From: a virus
Direction: 5' to 3' (one strand)
Length of the DNA stretch: 63,871 nucleotides
Virus record (IMG/VR): IMGVR_UViG_3300010885_075200
Coordinates: 1 to 63,871 of that record
Shown here: in pieces, positions 51,354-58,763 of the stretch
Layout: the number at the start of each line of letters is the position of its first letter
How positions within the stretch are numbered: position 1 is the first letter of the stretch
Position numbers and translations under genes: made by a program
Notes under the pieces: generated by a model
What the model was told of the DNA's origin: nothing
Databases searched by the model: none
What the model saw: the letters and a program-made list of their open reading frames with translations, nothing else

Positions 51354-53456
51354 ATGAAAAAAATAGCCTCAACCACACTAATGAGTAGAGAAGAAAAAGA
51401 AGGAAAAAATTCTTTTGATTCTGCAACTTTTGAAAGAAATTATCCAGAAAAGACATATCAAAGTTTTAATACAACCTATGTAAATACAGTTGATGGTGAG
51501 CCTGTAGCAGAGCCATTTGGATATAGCGAAGGAAAGATAAGTCCAGTGGATGGAGAGATGAGTGAGGATATAAGTACTCCTGGTCCAAAAGAAGCCTCTT
51601 TAAAGATGTTTAAATCGCTTGTAGCATCTGGAAATTGGTCATCAATTGCAACATATAATGTTAATTTAAATTCAAATGCAATTTTAAAATATTCATCTGA
51701 TAAAAGTGCCACCCTGCATAAAGATCTTAGGTTTTCTCCAATTGATAAAAAATTTGATTTATTTTATTTTGATTTTTCAAATATAAAAAGTGATGATTTA
51801 AGTTACTGCATAGCAAACTCACTATCTTCATCAAGGCCATCATCCATTGGATTTATATCTGGCGTTAAAAGCTCAAACTTAAAACAGATTATGGAACTTG
51901 GATTTTCAAAATCAAGTTCTTTTGTTGGAGATGGTGTATTTTTTATAAAAAAGAATGATCTTAATAAAATATCAAGTGTAAAGATCTCAGGAGATGGGGG
52001 AGAAGAGAAGGCATCATTTTTATGCGATATAGCAGAAACTATGGAAGAAAAAATTGCAGGTTTGCAGCCATATAGAGAATTGAAGTATGGCTCAGGATTA
52101 CTATTTCCATATAAAAAGCCACAGGATGTTACTTATCACATGGGCTCCGTATCTTTTCCAATTGACATAATATTTGTTGGTTCAAATGGAAAGGTTAAGA
52201 AAATTGCAAAAGATATTCAGCCAGGAACTCTTGGTGTATTTGGATCTTCTGATGTGTCAATGGTGCTTGAGATTGCCGGTGGCGCAAGCTCTATGCTCGG
52301 AATATCATCTGGAGATAGAGTTTTCTCCTCAAGTCCAACCGAAAGCGAATATTCTAATTTTGAAAAAAATTATAGAAATTTTTCAAATTCAAATAATATA
52401 TATGTAAAGACAGCTTCTTTTTCAAAGAAAATATCATTTGAAAATTTTGATATTTTTAATCATGATAAAAATAATACTCTAACATCTTCAATAATAAAGA
52501 TGGGATCATTTAATAATAATATCAAGAAGCAAACAGTAGTTTATAATTTTGATGAATTCTTAAGCTCAGGCTTTGGAGATATTTCTAATATACATATTTC
52601 AAAAATATCAAAAGATTTTTATAGTCAGGATCTAATGACAAAGTCAGGATCTTTATCAAATTTTTTGGCAGTAAACTCATTTACTCCATTTGAAATAAGA
52701 AGAGCTTTTTTTGAATTAGAAAAAGATTTAAATAAAAATAAAAAAATTGTTATAGCAACAAATATAAATAAAAATCTTGATTTATTAAAATCGTTATTTA
52801 TAAAAAGAGCATCAGAAGAAATTATTTTTGATCAAAAAATACATTCAATTGAATTTGTTTCAATTCCAAATGCAGCAAAATCAGATATATTGTCAGGTCT
52901 TTCTGATAGATACTCATCAAATATTGAGTATAAAGTTATATCAATTGATAAAATTGCTGGTGCAAAAATTCCAGATGAGATAAAAGAATCTGCATCAAAA
53001 GCACTTGAAATTCTTTTGTCTACAAAAGAAGATCTTGAACTGGTAGTTGATGCATTTAAAAATAACTCAGAACAATATATGAAAGCAAAAGATAAGCCCG
53101 AGCTAGTTAAAAAATCAGAAAAAGAATACAATTTATCTTGTAAGAGAATATCTAAAAAAATTGTTAAAATGTTATTAAATGTTAAAAAAGTTATTATAAT
53201 AATGAATAAAATAAAAGATATTTCTAGTGTTGATGAAAAAATAGAATCACTATCTCTTTCTTGCAAAGAATTTGTAACTACTGCAGAAGGAATTTTTGCG
53301 CTAGAATCAAAAATAAGCCAAGATGACTTTGTGGATTTATTATCAGCCGAATCAAGTAGGATAGAAAAATCTGGTGAAGATGTAGAGAATAATATAAATA
53401 ATTTTTCTGATTATATTTCAAAAAATATTTTAAATAAAAGAATTTTATCGAGGTAA
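51354..53456 (+). CDS. Virion-cluster protein with DUF192-like domain
   Basis: A 700-residue protein. Residues about 220-322 follow the DUF192 (UPF0127) pattern: a basic/aromatic GLQPYRELKYGSGLLFPY, SFPIDIIFVGSNGKVKKIA, a PG turn and VLEIAGGASSMLGISSGDRV. DUF192 is normally a free-standing ~110-residue domain of unknown function in bacteria and archaea. The N-terminal part is beta-rich and the C-terminal ~250 residues are a long helical, lysine-rich region with coiled coils. N-terminus MKKIAST. A structural or ejected protein is plausible from position. No signal peptide is seen. Confidence 0.65.
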   Translation: MKKIASTTLMSREEKEGKNSFDSATFERNYPEKTYQSFNTTYVNTVDGEPVAEPFGYSEGKISPVDGEMSEDISTPGPKEASLKMFKSLVASGNWSSIATYNVNLNSNAILKYSSDKSATLHKDLRFSPIDKKFDLFYFDFSNIKSDDLSYCIANSLSSSRPSSIGFISGVKSSNLKQIMELGFSKSSSFVGDGVFFIKKNDLNKISSVKISGDGGEEKASFLCDIAETMEEKIAGLQPYRELKYGSGLLFPYKKPQDVTYHMGSVSFPIDIIFVGSNGKVKKIAKDIQPGTLGVFGSSDVSMVLEIAGGASSMLGISSGDRVFSSSPTESEYSNFEKNYRNFSNSNNIYVKTASFSKKISFENFDIFNHDKNNTLTSSIIKMGSFNNNIKKQTVVYNFDEFLSSGFGDISNIHISKISKDFYSQDLMTKSGSLSNFLAVNSFTPFEIRRAFFELEKDLNKNKKIVIATNINKNLDLLKSLFIKRASEEIIFDQKIHSIEFVSIPNAAKSDILSGLSDRYSSNIEYKVISIDKIAGAKIPDEIKESASKALEILLSTKEDLELVVDAFKNNSEQYMKAKDKPELVKKSEKEYNLSCKRISKKIVKMLLNVKKVIIIMNKIKDISSVDEKIESLSLSCKEFVTTAEGIFALESKISQDDFVDLLSAESSRIEKSGEDVENNINNFSDYISKNILNKRILSR

Positions 53457-53458
53457 AA

Positions 53459-53671
53459 ATGTTTGTAAAATACGGAGATAACACAGAGTCTATTGCAATA
53501 GAAAAAACTGCAAATATTTGCAGTGTTTGTGGTGAAAATAAATTAATTGTGAATGAAAAAACAGAATGTAAGTGCTCTAAAGATAAAAATTTTAATAAAT
53601 TAAAAAAAATCTTTACACAAGAAAATAATTCGACTAATTTTCAAGAAAATAAGCGAGTAGAGAATGTTTAA
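53459..53671 (+). CDS. Small zinc-ribbon-like protein
   Basis: Seventy residues with CSVC (about 18-21) and CKC (about 36-38), a probable small zinc site, followed by a basic tail. It overlaps the protease gene by 8 bases. GAGG precedes the ATG. No family is recognised. Confidence 0.58.
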   Translation: MFVKYGDNTESIAIEKTANICSVCGENKLIVNEKTECKCSKDKNFNKLKKIFTQENNSTNFQENKRVENV

Positions 53672-56600
53672 AAAAATAGGTTATTCACCATCACCAATCA
53701 CCAGCATATCAAAGGAAGCCGTACTGGCAGATCCTGTTATTGTTGAGAGATTTACAAAGCTAGCACATGAAATAAAAAGTCTTGCTCCAAAATCAGACGA
53801 CTTTCTTTATTTCTCAATAATCTTTTTAAAGTCAGCAGAATCAGCCCTATTGGATGAATCTGGATCAATCAAAAAGGTTGGAAGCGAAAAGGCTTGGGGC
53901 TATTTTGATGAAGGTTGGAAGTGGCATGGAAACGTAAAGCCACACAAAAATAACAATGGTGATATCTTTCCAGAAATAGAGCTAAAAAAGGCCGCTAGCA
54001 AATGGGTTGGTATGCCGCTCTGCAAAGACCATGAGTCATCATCGGTTGATGGAATAAGAGGAATTATTCTAGATACATTTTATGATGAAAAGCTAAAACA
54101 GGTAGTTGGTCTTTGTGCGCTTGACAGGGTCAACTACGCAGATCTTGCAAGAAAGGTTGAGACCGGAATTGTAAGATATGGATCAATGGGTACTGCAGTA
54201 GAAACATCTGTATGCTCAGAGTGTCAAAACTTTGCAAAGACAGCAAGTGAATACTGTAACCATGTCAAAGGCAGAACTGCATGGGGAGAAATCAACGTTG
54301 GATTAAAGCCAATTGAATATTCTCTTGTTGTTCAGCCTGCAGAACCAGGTGCGGTTTTACTCCGTTGCATTGCATCACTAAAAGAATATAAGAAAGAATT
54401 TATAAATTACGGTGTTGAGAATTTTGATGAGATGATAGGAAAACTTTCTCTTGATCAGGCACAACATCTAAATACTATCGTTAAAACTGCTTGTGGTGAA
54501 GATGGATGCTCACCATCAGAAAGAAGAAAAATTATAACCTCATTCTTAAAAACAAACTCTTTAATAAAGGCTTCTAGTACACCAGTTGGATCACATTCTG
54601 TTTCTGAAGAGCAGAATATGACTTCACATTGGAGTGATTCTTTGCGTAATAATAATGAGTATGTTAGTGAAAATCTTGATGGTGTAAAAGATTACACCGG
54701 AACTGATGGAAGCAAAGGATTAATTGCATCTGTATCTGATGATTATGCTGATAGAGGTAATCCACAGCTTGGTGATTCTATATTAGATAATGCTATACCA
54801 GATATTTCAATAATCAATCAGGCTTCTCTTAAAAAAGAAGCAACAAAAAACAAGTCTCTAATCTCAACAATAATGGAGGAAATTATGACAGAAAAAGAGC
54901 TCAGAAAAAGAGCTGAATTAAGAAGAAAGCTTGCATATCATCAGGGTGGATCAGAAGGTCTTGAGCCATCAGGCTTCAAATCAAAGCCATTCTCTCACAA
55001 TGAAGATAAGCACATGAAGCAGACCAAGAGCATGGGCAGCAAAGATGGCATGTTCCCAGGTGACGAGCAGAAGAAAGAGAAGCTCTCAAGAGCAGAGCTT
55101 GAAGAGCGTCAGATGCGTCGTCTTGCTTATTTCCAGGGTGGCTCAGAGAAAGGTGTAGAGCCAGCTGGCTACAAATCAAAGCCATTCTCTCACAATGAAG
55201 ATAAGCACATGAAGCAGACCAAAGGAATGGGCGGAAAAGAAACGCTATTCCCAGGCGACGAGAAAGTAAAGCAGACCCAGAAAAGAGCTGCTTACTCAGG
55301 TCCAGCCCTTAGCACCAAGCTAAGCTGGCCAGTCTCAGCATCAGGTGGCATAAACAAGTCAGCAGCACTCTTTGAAGTTTATGCTGGCGATAGAAAAGTA
55401 ATTGCAGCAACTGGTCACGAAATCTTCGGAAATGAAGTTTCAGAAAATTGGAACTGGTTTACAAGCAGAGAGTATGGTCAGGAAGTTTGCAAGCAGATCA
55501 GAACAGCAGGACTTAGCCACGTTGCAATGCTTCTAAAGGGCGCACAGGCAACTGATCCAGCCGCAGCAGTTCCACCTCCACCTCCAGGTGGCGATGTACC
55601 TCCAGCCCCAGATATGGGTGCTCCTCCAGCCCCTCCAATGCCAGAAATGCCACCTATGGGCGGCGAAGAAGGCGAAGAGGGTGAGGAGAAGTCTCCAAAA
55701 GAGAAGGTTGAGGAATCACTCACTGTAATTGAAAGCGAGATTGACAAGGTAAGAAGCGCACTCAAAGACCTTGCTGGTGGTGAGCCAGTAGAAGTAAATG
55801 TAAATGTTGGCGATGAAGGCGTTGAGAAGGATGAGTCACAACTCAAGCTATCAAGCTCAGTAAAGACACAGCTAAAGGTTGCCTTGGCTGAAATGAATGA
55901 AGCTGCTGACGAGCTAGCAATGATTGCAGAAACATACGAAGGTGCAGATCGCCTATCAGGTGCAAATAGAAGAGAACTCGACAATATCGCCTCTGAATCA
56001 CTAAGAGTAGCTGCATCACTTATTGGACGCTCTGGCGCACTTACAAAGGTTGCAAGAACACTTTCTACAACCCTAACCAAGGTTGCAAAGGTAGCTTACG
56101 CAGAAGCTGAAATGCACATGGATCATGATATGATGAACGACGCAGAAGATGATGTTGATCACGCAGAAGATGAGGCTGATTACGCAGCTGATTTCATGAG
56201 TGACATGAGCGATATGGCAGATGATGAATCAGTAGAGGAAGATGATGGTGTAGATCACCTTATAGCAACTGCACTCGATCTTCGTCGCGCAAGAAGAGAG
56301 CAACTTGTCGTTGAAGCTGCCAAGAAATCAAAAAAGATGGACGAGAGAATGGAGAAGATGAGAGCAGCAAAGAAAGACGAAAAGAAGTCTGATCCAAAGG
56401 CTGCCAAGAAATCAAAGAAGGAAGAAGAGGAAGAGGAAATGAAGGGCAAGAAGCCAGCAAAGAAAGCTTCTGATACATCTTCAATCTCAAAATCCGCAGC
56501 ACTTCGTGATATGGTACATGATGCATTCCAGACAAAGAAGGCCGAAGACGAGAAGGACTCATACAAAGTTAAGCTTCGTAGAGCATACGATGTTGCAATC

Positions 56601-56843
56601 GACATGCAGAAGAAGGGATTACTTCCAATGAGCAAGACTGCTCTTGACAAGCAGGTTGACGACATAATGGACTTTGATGACAGAGCATTTGAAGCATTCA
56701 AGAGATCTGTTGCATCTGCTCGTCCAGTTGAGTCAGTAAAAATTGCAAGAGACCTTGGTGGCATCAATGTTGGTGTAGAATCAACATCAGATCAACCATC
56801 AGCAAAATCAACCGCAGAACTTTTAAGCATGCTTTGGGGCTAA
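53664..56843 (+). CDS. Head maturation protease fused to scaffold region
   Basis: A 1059-residue protein. Residues about 70-240 match phage prohead proteases of the type with NGDIFPEIELKKAASKWVG, the CKDHES histidine, LDRVNYADLARKVETGIV and YGSMG. A zinc-knuckle-like C184, C187, C198, H200 follows. Residues about 420-540 contain a tandem duplication (GFKSKPFSHNEDKHMKQTK and its copy). A proline-rich linker (about 636-666) leads into acidic, coiled-coil and Lys-rich sequence typical of scaffolds. A strong GGAGGA before an in-frame ATG at 54885 suggests that the scaffold part is also made separately. It processes and shapes the prohead. No Shine-Dalgarno of note at the main start, which overlaps the previous gene. 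Confidence 0.82.
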   Translation: MFKKIGYSPSPITSISKEAVLADPVIVERFTKLAHEIKSLAPKSDDFLYFSIIFLKSAESALLDESGSIKKVGSEKAWGYFDEGWKWHGNVKPHKNNNGDIFPEIELKKAASKWVGMPLCKDHESSSVDGIRGIILDTFYDEKLKQVVGLCALDRVNYADLARKVETGIVRYGSMGTAVETSVCSECQNFAKTASEYCNHVKGRTAWGEINVGLKPIEYSLVVQPAEPGAVLLRCIASLKEYKKEFINYGVENFDEMIGKLSLDQAQHLNTIVKTACGEDGCSPSERRKIITSFLKTNSLIKASSTPVGSHSVSEEQNMTSHWSDSLRNNNEYVSENLDGVKDYTGTDGSKGLIASVSDDYADRGNPQLGDSILDNAIPDISIINQASLKKEATKNKSLISTIMEEIMTEKELRKRAELRRKLAYHQGGSEGLEPSGFKSKPFSHNEDKHMKQTKSMGSKDGMFPGDEQKKEKLSRAELEERQMRRLAYFQGGSEKGVEPAGYKSKPFSHNEDKHMKQTKGMGGKETLFPGDEKVKQTQKRAAYSGPALSTKLSWPVSASGGINKSAALFEVYAGDRKVIAATGHEIFGNEVSENWNWFTSREYGQEVCKQIRTAGLSHVAMLLKGAQATDPAAAVPPPPPGGDVPPAPDMGAPPAPPMPEMPPMGGEEGEEGEEKSPKEKVEESLTVIESEIDKVRSALKDLAGGEPVEVNVNVGDEGVEKDESQLKLSSSVKTQLKVALAEMNEAADELAMIAETYEGADRLSGANRRELDNIASESLRVAASLIGRSGALTKVARTLSTTLTKVAKVAYAEAEMHMDHDMMNDAEDDVDHAEDEADYAADFMSDMSDMADDESVEEDDGVDHLIATALDLRRARREQLVVEAAKKSKKMDERMEKMRAAKKDEKKSDPKAAKKSKKEEEEEEMKGKKPAKKASDTSSISKSAALRDMVHDAFQTKKAEDEKDSYKVKLRRAYDVAIDMQKKGLLPMSKTALDKQVDDIMDFDDRAFEAFKRSVASARPVESVKIARDLGGINVGVESTSDQPSAKSTAELLSMLWG
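54885..56843 (+). CDS. Candidate nested scaffold protein from internal start
   Basis: An in-frame ATG (residue 408 of the protease ORF) has GGAGGA at 54875-54880, four bases upstream, one of the best Shine-Dalgarno sequences in the window. It would yield a 652-residue protein starting MTEKELRKRAELRRK and containing only the duplicated, proline-rich and acidic coiled-coil parts. This matches the known design of nested protease/scaffold genes such as lambda C/Nu3. Part of the GGAGGA is dictated by Met-Glu-Glu codons, so chance is possible. Confidence 0.5.
   Translation: MTEKELRKRAELRRKLAYHQGGSEGLEPSGFKSKPFSHNEDKHMKQTKSMGSKDGMFPGDEQKKEKLSRAELEERQMRRLAYFQGGSEKGVEPAGYKSKPFSHNEDKHMKQTKGMGGKETLFPGDEKVKQTQKRAAYSGPALSTKLSWPVSASGGINKSAALFEVYAGDRKVIAATGHEIFGNEVSENWNWFTSREYGQEVCKQIRTAGLSHVAMLLKGAQATDPAAAVPPPPPGGDVPPAPDMGAPPAPPMPEMPPMGGEEGEEGEEKSPKEKVEESLTVIESEIDKVRSALKDLAGGEPVEVNVNVGDEGVEKDESQLKLSSSVKTQLKVALAEMNEAADELAMIAETYEGADRLSGANRRELDNIASESLRVAASLIGRSGALTKVARTLSTTLTKVAKVAYAEAEMHMDHDMMNDAEDDVDHAEDEADYAADFMSDMSDMADDESVEEDDGVDHLIATALDLRRARREQLVVEAAKKSKKMDERMEKMRAAKKDEKKSDPKAAKKSKKEEEEEEMKGKKPAKKASDTSSISKSAALRDMVHDAFQTKKAEDEKDSYKVKLRRAYDVAIDMQKKGLLPMSKTALDKQVDDIMDFDDRAFEAFKRSVASARPVESVKIARDLGGINVGVESTSDQPSAKSTAELLSMLWG
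54977..55027 (+). repeat. 51-bp direct repeat, copy 1
   Basis: Identical to 55172-55222. It lies within a longer duplicated unit of about 130 bp in the protease-scaffold gene that repeats every 195 bp (65 codons) and encodes KSKPFSHNEDKHMKQTK. Confidence 0.9.
55172..55222 (+). repeat. 51-bp direct repeat, copy 2
   Basis: Second perfect copy of 54977-55027. The flanking sequence is diverged but alignable, showing an in-frame tandem duplication whose core has stayed or been kept identical. Confidence 0.9.
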
Positions 56844-56853
56844 GGAGTAAAAA

Positions 56854-57480
56854 ATGAAAAAAGTAGCAGCAGACCTTATTGCATCAGAAATGTTCAGACT
56901 TCTAAAGAAGGCCTCTGATAATGATGCAGCTTTAAATGGACAAATGTTATCAGATAATGCTCATGATATGCATGAAGATGCAGCAGAAGATGATGAAGAC
57001 ATGGCAGATGACATGAATGAAGATTTGGCAGAAGATGATGAAGACATGGCAGATGATGAACTCCGTGGATACCTAATGGATCATGGAGACGAATCAGATG
57101 ATGATGCATCATATGTCGATAATGAGATAGAGTCAATGCACAACATGGCTCACGATGATCTCACTAACAACCTCATGAGACAGGATGGATCATATGAGAT
57201 GATGAATGATGAAGACGGACTCCTTGCAAAAGCAAGTGATATGAGACTGATGACTGGACTTGGTAGAATCGAAGCATCACTCCGCAATAAGGGAGAGGGA
57301 TTTGCAGCAGACCTAGTTCGTGCAACAGCATCAAGCATCAAGGAAGATATCGTAAAAGAAGCTTCACAGAGAACCTTCGTTGTAAAGAATCTTGTAAAGA
57401 TGGCATCAGATCTTGATCGCAGAGGAAATAGAGAAGCAGCAAGAATGGTAAAGTCTACCATTATGAAAATTAACAGATAA
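56854..57480 (+). CDS. Acidic scaffold-like protein
   Basis: A 208-residue protein. The N-terminus MKKVAADLIASEMFRLLKKA is helical. Residues about 30-75 are strongly acidic with a repeated AEDDEDMADD unit. The C-terminal half contains two helix-Gly-helix motifs (RIEASLRNKGEGFAADLVRA; LDRRGNREAARMVKSTI). Composition and place between the protease-scaffold and capsid genes suggest a scaffold or core protein. AAGGAG precedes the ATG and a terminator follows. Confidence 0.65.
   Translation: MKKVAADLIASEMFRLLKKASDNDAALNGQMLSDNAHDMHEDAAEDDEDMADDMNEDLAEDDEDMADDELRGYLMDHGDESDDDASYVDNEIESMHNMAHDDLTNNLMRQDGSYEMMNDEDGLLAKASDMRLMTGLGRIEASLRNKGEGFAADLVRATASSIKEDIVKEASQRTFVVKNLVKMASDLDRRGNREAARMVKSTIMKINR
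56983..57056 (+). repeat. Two 29-bp direct repeats in the acidic scaffold-like gene
   Basis: 56983-57011 and 57028-57056 are identical and 45 bp apart, encoding the AEDDEDMADD unit twice with a 15-residue period. Confidence 0.85.
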
Positions 57481-57501
57481 TTTTAATCTGGTAGTTTAAA
57501 G

Positions 57502-57544
57502 TGAAGCAGAGATAGTAAAATATCTCTGCTTCATTATTTTTTTG
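57502..57544 (+). terminator. Rho-independent terminator after the scaffold-like gene
   Basis: A perfect 13-bp stem (57502-57514 with 57521-57533; core GAAGCAGAGATA) is followed by ATTATTTTTTT. Confidence 0.9.
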
Positions 57545-57550
57545 CTAATA
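57542..57550 (+). promoter_or_regulatory. Candidate late-type promoter motif TTGCTAATA
   Basis: A variant of the CTAYTWATA motif at the end of the terminator T run, 26 bases before the GTG start at 57577. It would restart transcription. Confidence 0.33.
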
Positions 57551-57576
57551 ATTATAGATCAATCTGGAGATATAAA

Positions 57577-58275
57577 GTGTTAAAAGTAATACATTCTGGC
57601 AATGCAATGCCAATGAGTTTACCAGTAGATCCTACGGCTGAATTTCAACCCGGTGCCTTTGCTCAGCTTAGAGTAATTGGAAACGATATAGTTGCTGGAG
57701 TTTCTGACGGAACTGCACCAATAGGAATAATTGACGATGCTCGTGTTGCTGCATTTACAAAATCTCAGATTGATGAAATAGTTCAAATTCAAGTTCCAGA
57801 AACATCAATTGCAATTGATGATAACGGAAAGCTTGTTAACTCATCTGAAGTTAGCAGCCCACTAAATAATCCACATATAATACAGTCTAGTTTTATTTCT
57901 GATATTTCTGTATTTTTAAACTATGTAAATGGAATTATAACTGTACCTGCCGGTACAGAACTTAACTATGACTTTGATGGTGATGGAATAAATGATGGAT
58001 TTAAAATTGTTGTAAATTATATATATAGAATTTCAAATAGACCAGGTGATGATACAACTTTATCAAGCGGAAGAGTCACAATTCACTACCAGCGTGGAAT
58101 TTACGCAACAGATCAATTAGACACAACTCAGGTTTACCCTCTGAATGCAACTCTATATGTAGGTCTTGATGGACACCTTACTACAAAACAGCCAACCGAA
58201 AATCATCCTGGCGTTGCAATAGTAACAGGACCACCATCTTCAACTCAGGGAACTTTAGAATTCCTATTATTATAA
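57577..58275 (+). CDS. Probable head decoration or virion structural protein
   Basis: A 232-residue beta-rich protein. The N-terminus (MPMSLPVDPTAEFQPGAFAQ, VIGNDIVAGVSDGTAPIGII) resembles capsid decoration or stabilisation proteins, with a long insertion or extra domain (DFDGDGINDGFKIVV) before a C-terminal VYPLNATLYVGLDGHLTT and HPGVAIVTGPPSS. It starts with GTG after GGAG. The position before the capsid gene supports a head role. The calcium-loop-like DFDGDGINDG is notable. Confidence 0.6.
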   Translation: MLKVIHSGNAMPMSLPVDPTAEFQPGAFAQLRVIGNDIVAGVSDGTAPIGIIDDARVAAFTKSQIDEIVQIQVPETSIAIDDNGKLVNSSEVSSPLNNPHIIQSSFISDISVFLNYVNGIITVPAGTELNYDFDGDGINDGFKIVVNYIYRISNRPGDDTTLSSGRVTIHYQRGIYATDQLDTTQVYPLNATLYVGLDGHLTTKQPTENHPGVAIVTGPPSSTQGTLEFLLL

Positions 58276-58278
58276 TAT

Positions 58279-58287
58279 CTACTATTA
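58279..58287 (+). promoter_or_regulatory. Candidate late-type promoter motif CTACTATTA
   Basis: In the 40-base gap before the gene at 58316; a weaker match to CTAYTWATA. Confidence 0.3.
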
Positions 58288-58315
58288 TTCCCCTAATTAT
58301 TTAAGTGGAGATTTT

Positions 58316-58762
58316 ATGAAAAGATGGGCAAAAGAAGACAGATATTCTTGGGAAAATAGCGAAGTAATGAAAGAGTTTGAATCAAAAATTCTTTCTAACT
58401 ATTCTTTTCTTGAAAAATCAGCAGTGCAAAAATTAAATCCACAATATAATCAGCAGCTAAAAGATGCAGTCCAATCAACAAAAGAGCTTGCAGAAGCAAC
58501 AAAAAATTTAAATAAAGAAATGTTGGGAACATCTTCTGCTGCAGATGATGGAATGAGCCTAAAAGAATGCCAGTGCAATGAGGCCGAAGATTGTGAGATC
58601 TGCAGAGGTAGTGATGATGACTACTCTGATGATGATGTTAAACTAGCTAAAGCAGCCATAATATTTGACCTAAAAAAGATGGCAGATGATGCAATAAAAT
58701 CTGGAAATATAAAGCTTGCATACAAAATAGAGAGAACAATCTCTGAGGTTGAAGAGGAATAA
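58316..58762 (+). CDS. Hypothetical virion-cluster protein with cysteine motif
   Basis: A 148-residue protein with a helical N-terminus, a CQCNEAEDCEIC cysteine cluster near residues 83-94 and a C-terminal helix-Gly-helix motif (LKKMADDAIKSGNIKLAYKI). GGAG precedes the ATG. No family is recognised. Confidence 0.6.
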   Translation: MKRWAKEDRYSWENSEVMKEFESKILSNYSFLEKSAVQKLNPQYNQQLKDAVQSTKELAEATKNLNKEMLGTSSAADDGMSLKECQCNEAEDCEICRGSDDDYSDDDVKLAKAAIIFDLKKMADDAIKSGNIKLAYKIERTISEVEEE

Positions 58763-58763
58763 A

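Noticed and set aside
55478-56767. Long - strand frames of 100-200 residues opposite the protease-scaffold gene
   Set aside because: Low-complexity mirror translation of the Glu/Ala/Asp-rich scaffold; Ser/Pro-rich text with no start signals.
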